DNA from: Butyrivibrio sp.
GTDB taxonomy: Bacteria > Bacillota > Clostridia > Lachnospirales > Lachnospiraceae
NCBI GenBank assembly: GCA_017413105.1
Contig: JAFPVA010000047.1
Coordinates: forward strand, 1-44,018
Direction: 5' to 3'
DNA length: 44,018 nucleotides
The notes below the pieces were generated by a model, which was not told where the DNA came from, ran no database searches, and saw only the letters and a program-made list of their open reading frames with translations. Within the stretch, counting starts at the first letter, position 1. Every line of letters begins with the position of its first letter. The position numbers and the translations under genes are program-made. Positions 1 through 5,748 of this stretch are shown here, piece by piece.

Positions 1-11
1 ATTTTGAGAAA

Positions 12-89
12 CCTCCGGTTAGCATAAGATGTTTTTTCATCCGCCAAGATGAACACCTTTATCTTACTTTGTGTTTTCTTTTTATTCAA
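12..89 (-). promoter_or_regulatory. Promoter and leader of a gene beginning just left of the window
   Basis: On the minus strand there is a TTGAAT box (84-89), 17 bp, then TAAGAT (61-66). This is followed by a short leader and a GGAGG ribosome-binding site (rc of 12-16) about 10 nt before the window edge, so a leftward gene should start at or just beyond base 1. A GTTAGC half-site followed by ATAAG (18-28) in this leader matches 11 bp of the flavodoxin operator at 673-683 but lacks the second arm. The remaining bases to 223 show nothing coding. Promoter assignment is by eye. Confidence 0.4.
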
Positions 90-223
90 TTGGCGTTATT
101 TCTGAATTACAGGAATGCTCCTATCCGTCTAGTTCTTAACTATATTATAATCCAAAATATATTTTACATTTATTTAAATAATGTTTTCTTCTTGTTATCC
201 GAACATACCCTTATCAAATTCTG

Positions 224-607
224 TTATTTATTTATTTCACCAAATTCCATTAATGTATAAGGAAGTTCCCTTAAATATCCAAAAGCATCATCTTTTGTCA
301 ATTCACGTTTCGAATGCACAACTGCCTTTTTATTTCCCAGATCAACCTTTGCATATATCCCATCGTTCCTGTTCAGGGCGTTTTCAACGCGGGTTGCACA
401 GTTGCTGCATACCATGCCTTCAATTGTGAGCTCATAGTGATGGTCGTAATGGCTTATGTTCTTATCTGCCACCTTTACTTTTGCATCCGGGGCTTCGTGC
501 TCTCCGCAGCATGAGCCGCCGTGAAGAAGCTTTTTCCTCATCATTCCTATCATTAGTAATATCGCTGCGGCAAAAATCAGTACCGCAAAAATAGTCTGAC
601 TGTCCAT
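224..607 (-). CDS. Membrane-anchored heavy-metal-associated (HMA) domain protein
   Basis: A 127-residue protein with an N-terminal membrane helix (about residues 5-22), a basic stop-transfer patch, a short Cys-rich stretch (GGSCCGEHE, about 30-38) and a C-terminal HMA fold (about 57-125). The metal-binding motif MVCSNC carries Cys67 and Cys70. HMA domains bind soft metals such as Cu(I) in chaperones and P-type ATPases. The TM plus Cys-rich head also resembles the small Cys-rich membrane proteins that accompany FeoB. An AAGGAG ribosome-binding site precedes the ATG. It is divergent from the flavodoxin gene and shares its control region, so a role in metal homeostasis is likely, but the metal is unknown. 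No transporter is adjacent, so it is not part of an obvious copA-copZ pair. Confidence 0.75.
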   Translation of the reverse strand: MDSQTIFAVLIFAAAILLMIGMMRKKLLHGGSCCGEHEAPDAKVKVADKNISHYDHHYELTIEGMVCSNCATRVENALNRNDGIYAKVDLGNKKAVVHSKRELTKDDAFGYLRELPYTLMEFGEINK

Positions 608-638
608 AACTACTCCTTTTGAGATTTTTTATCATCCT

Positions 639-666
639 AATATATTGACGGCTCTGAGCCGTGCAA
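639..666 (-). promoter_or_regulatory. Promoter of the HMA gene, interlocked with the flavodoxin promoter
   Basis: Minus strand: TTGCAC (rc of 661-666), a 16-bp spacer, TATATT (rc of 639-644). Its -35 box abuts the -10 box of the opposing flavodoxin promoter, and its -10 box abuts that promoter's -35 box. Both polymerases would therefore occupy the same DNA. The common spacer is a perfect 7-1-7 inverted repeat, ACGGCTC T GAGCCGT (648-662). Confidence 0.6.
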
Positions 667-672
667 TATAAT
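645..672 (+). promoter_or_regulatory. Flavodoxin promoter
   Basis: TTGACG (645-650), a 16-bp spacer, TATAAT (667-672): a near-consensus vegetative promoter. The dyad at 673-688 begins on the next base and would cover the transcription start, which is a classic repressor position. Confidence 0.7.
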
Positions 673-688
673 GTTAGCATAAGCTAAC
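673..688. promoter_or_regulatory. Operator dyad GTTAGC-N4-GCTAAC
   Basis: A perfect 6-4-6 inverted repeat (spacer ATAA) immediately after the -10 box of the flavodoxin gene. The same dyad with a different spacer lies at 11978-11993 in front of feoA. Flavodoxin replaces ferredoxin under iron shortage in many bacteria, so an iron-responsive repressor is a reasonable inference. The TTAG/CTAA half-sites recall DtxR/IdeR-type boxes, but the regulator is not identified here. Confidence 0.65.
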
Positions 689-709
689 GCAAAAATAAAG
701 GAGGAAAGT

Positions 710-1132
710 ATGAGTAAAATAGCAATTGTTTATTGGAGTGGTACAGGTAACACTCAGTCAATGGCAGAGGCAGTGAAGGCTGGCGCCGAAAGCAGCGGTG
801 CATCGGTCGATATGTTTTCACCATCAGAATTTAATTCTTCACTGGTTTCCGGCTACGATGCAATAGCCTTCGGATGCCCTGCAATGGGAGCTGAAGTTCT
901 GGAGGAAACAGAATTTGATCCAATGTTCTCTTCCGTTGAAGGTTCTCTTTCAGGAAAAAAAGTGGTGCTCTTCGGTTCTTATGGATGGGGTGATGGTCAG
1001 TGGATGCGCGATTGGGAGGAGAGATGCAAGTCAGATAACGCAAATCTCGTAACTGACAGCGTTATCGCAAACAATGCTCCTTCTGATGATGATCTGGAAA
1101 ACTGCACAGCGCTGGGAAGGGCGATAGCATAA
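710..1132 (+). CDS. Short-chain flavodoxin
   Basis: A 140-residue FMN-binding electron carrier, the usual length for a short-chain flavodoxin. The phosphate-binding loop SGTGNT lies at about residues 10-15 after a beta strand (KIAIVYW). The FMN-contacting segments AFGCPAMG (about 53-60) and FGSYGWGDG (about 87-95) are both present. A strong GGAGG ribosome-binding site lies 5-6 nt before the ATG. It is cytosolic, and clostridial flavodoxins stand in for ferredoxin when iron is scarce. It sits downstream of a near-consensus promoter with an operator over the start site. It is probably monocistronic, since a hairpin terminator follows about 20 nt after the stop. Confidence 0.93.
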   Translation: MSKIAIVYWSGTGNTQSMAEAVKAGAESSGASVDMFSPSEFNSSLVSGYDAIAFGCPAMGAEVLEETEFDPMFSSVEGSLSGKKVVLFGSYGWGDGQWMRDWEERCKSDNANLVTDSVIANNAPSDDDLENCTALGRAIA

Positions 1133-1150
1133 CAAATAAGTGGTGACGGC

Positions 1151-1182
1151 AAAAATCGGTGATCTTACGGTCACCGATTTTT
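1151..1182 (+). terminator. Intrinsic terminator after flavodoxin
   Basis: A perfect 12-bp stem, AAAAATCGGTGA / TCACCGATTTTT, with an 8-nt loop. The 3' arm ends in a T run. The A run on the 5' side would let it act in both directions. Confidence 0.85.
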
Positions 1183-1190
1183 AGCGCTAT

Positions 1191-1303
1191 GAAACGAGGG
1201 GACGGTTCTGTCGTTCCATGAAACGGGTGAACCGTCCCCTCGTTTCATGGAACGCAAGAACCGTCCCCTCGTTTCACCGTCCCCTCGTTTCACTCTCGTT
1301 CCA
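1191..1303. repeat. Dispersed GGGGACGGTTC-type repeat cluster
   Basis: Several head-to-head copies of a GAAACGAGGGGACGGTTC unit and its complement, able to fold into a long hairpin. The same family is at 28071-28191, with degenerate pieces near 31619 and 33644. It has no coding capacity. It sits at the boundary between an intact gene and a block of gene remnants. Confidence 0.8.
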
Positions 1304-1310
1304 CCCTTGG

Positions 1311-2249
1311 CTAATTCCTTATCTCCTCAGCAATCATCCTTGCCAACTCAAGATAAAAAGGCTTAACATTAACTCTTTTCGTCAGTCCTCCCTGCAGTGA
1401 CATGTGATCTCCGGTAACGGTTGGCATGACATACCAAATCCCGGGTTTTAACTGCTGCCCCTCAGAATACTCTATTGAAGCTGCGCCGATCGGAGCCTTG
1501 GCTGATACCTCATTCACAAGCCCGTCGTTGCTCTGCCAGGACTCATCAATATAGAATCCGCCTTTAGTGTATCCGGTGTACCTGCTTATGTAGGTAGCCC
1601 CCTTAAGGAACATGTTCTCTGTTATATCCGGATTCGGAACAACCTCCCCCTGCTCATTTACAATGCTCGATGAACATGGATAGGCAAAATAATATACATC
1701 ATCAAAGGTCGTAATGCTCTCATTTAGCGCAAGAGCATTGTCAATGTGCATGTCATAGGAAGCATAATCCCAGAGCTGCCTGCCATCCAAGTCCGGCTTA
1801 GTCCCTTTAGACACAGCACCACTGTTTTTCTCATATTCCTCAGGAATATCGATAAGTGACAAGTCAAAAGAGCTTACGACTATCATAAGCGCTACCATCC
1901 AGATGACTGTTGCCTTGACTCCATTTCTTTTTATCATAAAAAAAGGATACGGTCCCTGCACAAGATCCAAATAGTTGAGTCTAAGCATGATGAGTCCATA
2001 GACAAGCGTTACCACCGCAGGCAGCCATACCCAATGAAATGGTGGCCTGTGCTCTATAAAAAGATATGTCAAAGTAGATATTATCGGTATCAGTAAATGG
2101 TGAAAAAGACCACTTCCCGAAAACAGCAATTCTTTTGGCTTTCCCGACATAGGTACAAGAATTGAGGCCGTAACAAAAAAGGTCATTACAAGCATGCATA
2201 CGCTTAAGTAGCGTACAGCTTCGACGCCGTTCCTCTGTCCAAGTATCAC
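1311..2249 (-). pseudogene. In-frame fusion of a membrane-protein fragment and the C-terminal half of a lipase
   Basis: The open frame begins at a GTG without a visible ribosome-binding site. Residues 1 to about 130 are four hydrophobic helices with FHHLLIPI and GPYPFF, resembling the Pr6Pr/AIG1-like small membrane proteins but lacking their N-terminus. From about residue 145 the sequence matches the C-terminal half of Bacillus/Staphylococcus-type (family I.5) lipases: VYYFAYP, then SNDGLVNEVSAKAP with the probable catalytic Asp, then the DH pair with the probable catalytic His, then FYLELA at the end. The nucleophile-elbow Ser half is absent, so lipase activity is not expected. A true fusion gene is possible, but the missing start signals and the neighbouring remnants favour decay. 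Confidence 0.6.
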
Positions 2250-2261
2250 AAGTAAAAAAAG

Positions 2262-2676
2262 ATGAAATTAGCGTAAGAGAAATCCGCTCTTTAGACATTA
2301 TTCCTATAGTCTCGGAAGTTTCGGGAAGACACATTATCAGAAGGTCAGTCTCCGGTAAAATATCCTCCAGATGATCTATCCTGAATATTCTGTCAAAAGA
2401 CCTTTCGCTGCATTTACCACTCCTGCATAATCCGGTTATACTTGCCGGTTCAAAAGAATGTACTCTTTGTGCAAACGTACATCCTATATCACCTGTGCCA
2501 AGCACATTTATGCGGCTACCCCTAAGAGACTTTTGGGGCAGTCTGCTACCCCATTCACCTGAAATTGATTTTCTGTAAATAACGTTCATCTGTCGCATCA
2601 GCATAAGACTTACCATTATCATATGCTCTGCAATACTCACTCCGTATGCTCCAGCAGAATTAGTAATGATACAATT
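2262..2676 (-). pseudogene. D-2-hydroxyacid dehydrogenase fragment (NAD-binding domain)
   Basis: The minus strand encodes NSAGAYGVSIAEHM, then a Rossmann segment (INVLGTGDIG in place of GxGxxG) and LLIMCLPETSETIGIMSKE, the hallmarks of the central domain of 2-hydroxyacid dehydrogenases such as SerA-like proteins. Roughly the first 90 and last 80 residues are missing. At the 3' end homology stops a few bases before the adjacent membrane-protein remnant. At the 5' end it runs into a terminator hairpin, so the piece cannot be expressed as an enzyme. Confidence 0.65.
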
Positions 2677-2690
2677 CAGACAATTATAGT

Positions 2691-2731
2691 AAAAAAAAAT
2701 AGCGCACAATCTATTTTTAGAATGTGCGCTA
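2691..2731 (-). terminator. Terminator of the 2826-3626 gene
   Basis: Minus strand: an 8-bp stem AGCGCACA/TGTGCGCT (arms 2701-2708 and 2723-2730) followed by a run of nine T. It lies about 95 nt after the stop of the upstream gene and at the broken edge of the dehydrogenase remnant. Confidence 0.75.
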
Positions 2732-2825
2732 TACCATATAATTTGCATCTAGATTATTAGTTTCTTAATTTGATTATACACTATTTCCTACTAATCAAAT
2801 CCATTAGAATTACTTATCGCAATCA

Positions 2826-3626
2826 TCATCCCAAAAATTCTTTTACTTTCCCGGCAACAGCCTTTATTTCCAAAGGCCGTTCCATGGTCTCCATGCTGAT
2901 AATCAGATTTTTCCCAACGATAAGTCCACACTCCTCATAGTCCATGAGCTTCTCAAAATTGTTAGTTGCATATTCATCTTTTTCAATCATACCAAGATGT
3001 TCCCAATACCAAGTTGTACCGCTCTTTACATTAAGAAGTGCAAAGTCAGGATATTTATATCTGCCATCTCTTAATCTTACCTCCGGCTCGCAGATGTAAG
3101 GAATGTTATTGCGATGAAAATAGTCTGCCAATATTTTCTCTGACTTGGACCGCACGAGTTCTCCTCTTATAGTCTGAAACTCATACTTTTTCTCATATGA
3201 ATTCCGGTTACCTGGGTGTCTATCGTACCACTCTTTTATCAGCATTTCTTTAGTAGGGCGAATTGGATTTACCATTTCTCTTCGTCCATCACTAAGTCTT
3301 TCATACAAGTCATCAATGCTATCCGCATCGTACCTGCTGCAAAACTTCTCCAATCTGTTGATCATGTCTTTTAAATGTTTATGCATTTTTTCATCATAAT
3401 CTCTCTGGAGCAGGAGCTTTATTCTACTTATGTCTATTTTGGAAATGTAATGTTCTTTCTCCTCTCCTTCCTCTTTGAAATGATACTGATAGTTACCGTT
3501 CCTACTTGAAACTCGAATATTCCCCTTTTCAAGGCCTTTGTAACTTTTTACCCTCTTGGAAGCTTCCTTTTCAAGCTGCCTAAGCTCTTCCAGTTGCTTT
3601 TCTAATTCCTCTTTATAATTTCTCAT
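2826..3626 (-). CDS. Uncharacterised protein with PD-(D/E)XK nuclease-like C-terminus
   Basis: A 266-residue soluble protein. Residues 1 to about 140 are charged and helical, with a likely coiled coil at the start (EELEKQLEELRQLEKEASK). The C-terminal part has RSKSEKILADYF, then PEVRLRDG..YPDFALL, then WYWEHLG, which gives the E...PDF...EHxG pattern of restriction-endonuclease-fold proteins, so DNA or RNA cleavage is possible. The start at 3626 is preferred over the longer frame from 3650 because GGAAAGG lies just before it and nothing good precedes the longer one. No partner gene is adjacent. It stands alone between gene remnants and a repeat island, which fits an accessory gene. Confidence 0.7.
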   Translation of the reverse strand: MRNYKEELEKQLEELRQLEKEASKRVKSYKGLEKGNIRVSSRNGNYQYHFKEEGEEKEHYISKIDISRIKLLLQRDYDEKMHKHLKDMINRLEKFCSRYDADSIDDLYERLSDGRREMVNPIRPTKEMLIKEWYDRHPGNRNSYEKKYEFQTIRGELVRSKSEKILADYFHRNNIPYICEPEVRLRDGRYKYPDFALLNVKSGTTWYWEHLGMIEKDEYATNNFEKLMDYEECGLIVGKNLIISMETMERPLEIKAVAGKVKEFLG

Positions 3627-3650
3627 TTTATCCTTTCCTGTAATACTCAT

Positions 3651-4430
3651 CTGCCCCGTTATTTTTCATAAGGAGCATCGATACTTATTACAATTCATCT
3701 TCAACTATTCAAGTGCTATTTATGACGGATCCGTTTGCGTCTTTTTTAGAGTTTTCTGATTTCTGGATACGTAAAAAAAATAACGAAGCGTCCTGATTTT
3801 TATTATTTTAAATAAAGCCGTATAGAATTCCCCTTTCATAGAAAACTCCCTTTAATGCTTACTCCTCGTTTCTGAATTTCTGAAATAAAGACGCAAAAAG
3901 ACTGGAGAAATTCATTGACTCCTCCTACAGGCATTGATTTCTTACTTCTTTTTATTCAAAAAGTGGAATAAAGACGTCGACTCAGAATTTGACGACATCT
4001 TTTTTGAACAAAACAGATATGTAGACGCAAAAGCTTTTAATTATTTTATATTTGCTTTCTTACCTGGTTCCTAACAAAACGACAAATGACAGCCCGCGAT
4101 TTTACTAACAAAACGCTAAATTGCAACCTGCAGTTCCGCTCACAAAATGCTAAATAGCACCCCGCAGCATTCCAAGCAAAACGACAAATAGCAACTCGAA
4201 GGTCTGCCCCATAAGGAACATGGCGATATTTCAAAGCTTAGACAAAGCGCAATAGTGCAATAGAGTAATAGCGCAGGCATGATTTTACCTCGTTTTTTAA
4301 TTCCTTGCAAGCGTTAACAAAACTGTCCAGCGCCGCTGCAAAAATCACATATATTAAGAAGCTGTTATCTAGTCTTCTTTCTAGAATTATTATACATCCC
4401 CCTTTGTATGAGTTCTTAGATGAAATTACA
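3651..4430. other. Noncoding repeat island, left copy
   Basis: About 780 bp without a credible gene. It contains AATAAAGACG at 3884-3893 and 3967-3976, TAGACG at 4022-4026, and reverse-oriented GCGTCTTTTTT near 3738. The segment from TTTGCGTC (3734) for about 60 bp aligns with the segment from 16348 in the other island. The 4 x 34-bp array lies inside it. Open frames here are short and without ribosome-binding sites. Confidence 0.6.
4073..4208. repeat. Four tandem 34-bp repeats
   Basis: Units 4073-4106, 4107-4140, 4141-4174 and 4175-4208 are each exactly 34 bp. They share a first half close to ACAAAACGMYAAATNGCA and a second half around CCCGCAG. The period is not a multiple of three, so the array is not a protein repeat. 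A degenerate partial unit may precede it. Function unknown; iteron-like or protein-binding arrays are possible. Confidence 0.8.
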
Positions 4431-4548
4431 GAAATCCGCACTGGCTGCGGATTTCGTGAGAACATGTTTCAAGAGTAAACCAAGCTCTGCGACGTTAGTC
4501 GCCTTCTAATGGCTTGGTTGATACATTCTTGGATTTATATCCAAGAAT
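4431..4548 (+). repeat. Two-hairpin structured element, copy A, followed by a third hairpin
   Basis: Hairpin 1 is GAAATCCGCA/TGCGGATTTC (4431-4455). It is followed by GTGAGAAC (4456-4463), a linker ending in CAAGAGT, then hairpin 2 with AACCAAGC/GCTTGGTT outer and GCGAC/GTCGC inner stems (4478-4519). A further hairpin ATTCTTGGAT/ATCCAAGAAT follows at 4525-4548. Hairpin 1, the GTGAGAAC box and the hairpin-2 architecture recur at 43895-43983 with altered but still paired stems. The orientation is arbitrary. Confidence 0.7.
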
Positions 4549-4642
4549 ATATACTAATATTGTGACCAAATCCCGAAAATCAACCCACACATTGTCCATA
4601 ATTTTTTACCATTATTTTCCTTTTTTTGGAAAAAATGCGAAG

Positions 4643-4670
4643 TGGAATAACCGCGCGAAACGTGTATAAT
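4643..4670 (+). promoter_or_regulatory. Promoter of the 4706-5563 gene
   Basis: A perfect TATAAT (4665-4670) lies 35 nt before the ATG, with a poor -35 candidate TGGAAT (4643-4648, 16-bp spacer). An AGAGGT ribosome-binding site follows before the start codon. Confidence 0.5.
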
Positions 4671-4705
4671 TGGATTTCTCACTGCAAAAAACAAAGAGGT
4701 AAATC

Positions 4706-5563
4706 ATGAATAATCTGTTGTACATTTTCGAAGAAGTTTGCGATCTTATCACGCAAAAAGGACTTGATCATTTTGAAAGAGAAAATGATGAGGACAAGTT
4801 CATCTGGAACTTTGCAAAGAATGGTTCTTCTCTTCATGTAAACACTGTTTCCCAGAGCCGTTATGTGCTCTACGCCACAGAGAAGGATTACAATCTTATC
4901 CATAAAAGAGCTGAGGATATGGGCCTTGGCATTACTTTAAAAGAGTCAAAAAAGGACATGATTGAGATGCTGGTTTCTCAGTATGAGGAAGTTTCAAGCA
5001 AGGCAATCCTGTTTTTCAGAAACGGCAACAAGGGACTGCTCCAGAACCCTGAGGAAAAGAAGCTCCCTCATGCCATCTACTTTTTTACCAATGAAAATCT
5101 TGAGTTTGTTCTTGATTGTCTTTCAGAAAATGAGCTTTATAGCGAGAAAATCAGACAGGAAAAAGAATACTCACAAAAGCTTAAGGCTTCTGAAGAGCTT
5201 AAGGCTCTTGCAGCTGCTCAGACAAAGCTTATGAAGAGTCAGAAGTATGGACGTTCAAGGATATCAGCCACCACAACAGGCAGCAGAATGAAGACCATGA
5301 CTGCAGCTGCTTACGGCGTGACAAGAGCTACTGCTTTCACCAAGACCTCCGCTTCAGCAGCAACAGCAGCTTCAACCGAGCTAACCGATGAGGAAATCAA
5401 GAATGTTATCCCGGAGGGCTGCCTTGTTTCTCACAAGAAATATGGCAAGGGCACAGTAAAGGCAATCCTTGAGGGAAAAATCGATGTGCTTTTCGAGGAC
5501 TCGGTAGAAAAAGTATTTGCAGCCAATGTTTGTATCAACAATCGACTACTTACAGTGATTTAA
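4706..5563 (+). CDS. Uncharacterised protein with Ala/Thr-rich linker and SH3-like C-terminus
   Basis: A 285-residue soluble protein of a family I do not recognise. Residues 1 to about 145 look like a mixed alpha/beta domain. About 146-180 is a charged helix (QEKEYSQKLKASEELKALAAAQ). About 185-225 is a low-complexity, Ser/Thr/Ala-rich linker. The last 50 residues (GCLVSHKKYGKGTV...GKIDVLFEDSVEKVF) resemble the small beta-barrel tails seen on UvrD/PcrA-type helicases and similar proteins, where they bind a protein or nucleic-acid partner. It has its own promoter, and similar 7-10 bp hairpins flank it on both sides (4525-4548 and 5611-5632), so it is transcribed alone. Confidence 0.75.
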   Translation: MNNLLYIFEEVCDLITQKGLDHFERENDEDKFIWNFAKNGSSLHVNTVSQSRYVLYATEKDYNLIHKRAEDMGLGITLKESKKDMIEMLVSQYEEVSSKAILFFRNGNKGLLQNPEEKKLPHAIYFFTNENLEFVLDCLSENELYSEKIRQEKEYSQKLKASEELKALAAAQTKLMKSQKYGRSRISATTTGSRMKTMTAAAYGVTRATAFTKTSASAATAASTELTDEEIKNVIPEGCLVSHKKYGKGTVKAILEGKIDVLFEDSVEKVFAANVCINNRLLTVI

Positions 5564-5610
5564 ATTCTATCATCAATCCGGGAATCATAAACGAAACACA
5601 CTATATATAC

Positions 5611-5657
5611 ATTCTTGGATTTTATATCCAAGGGAACGGTCCTGTGACCGTTCCCTT
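5611..5657. terminator. Tandem hairpins between convergent genes
   Basis: CTTGGAT/ATCCAAG (5614-5632) overlaps a perfect 12-bp stem AAGGGAACGGTC/GACCGTTCCCTT (5630-5657). The first repeats the sequence ATACATTCTTGGAT found at 4521-4534 on the other side of the gene. Placed between converging genes, it probably terminates both, although the T tract is weak. Confidence 0.6.
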
Positions 5658-5748
5658 GTTCCATTATTTAATTTTCTCATCATTCTTATATTTCCATTTT
5701 ACATCATCGCTTATGCATATCAAATGGCAAGTCTATTTCACTATCTCA

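Noticed and set aside
1981-2748. A 255-codon minus-strand frame that could be listed as a protein
   Set aside because: Only the middle (about 2262-2676) has dehydrogenase homology. Its 3' part is an out-of-frame reading of the adjacent membrane-protein remnant, and its 5' part crosses a terminator hairpin. It was kept only as a pseudogene.
4073-4208. Possible CRISPR array
   Set aside because: The 34-bp units are contiguous and diverged, with no unique spacers between constant repeats and no cas genes nearby.
4046-4234. A 62-codon minus-strand frame with repeated VICRF/VAICRF peptides
   Set aside because: It is a reading of the 34-bp tandem array. The period is not a multiple of three, and there is no ribosome-binding site.
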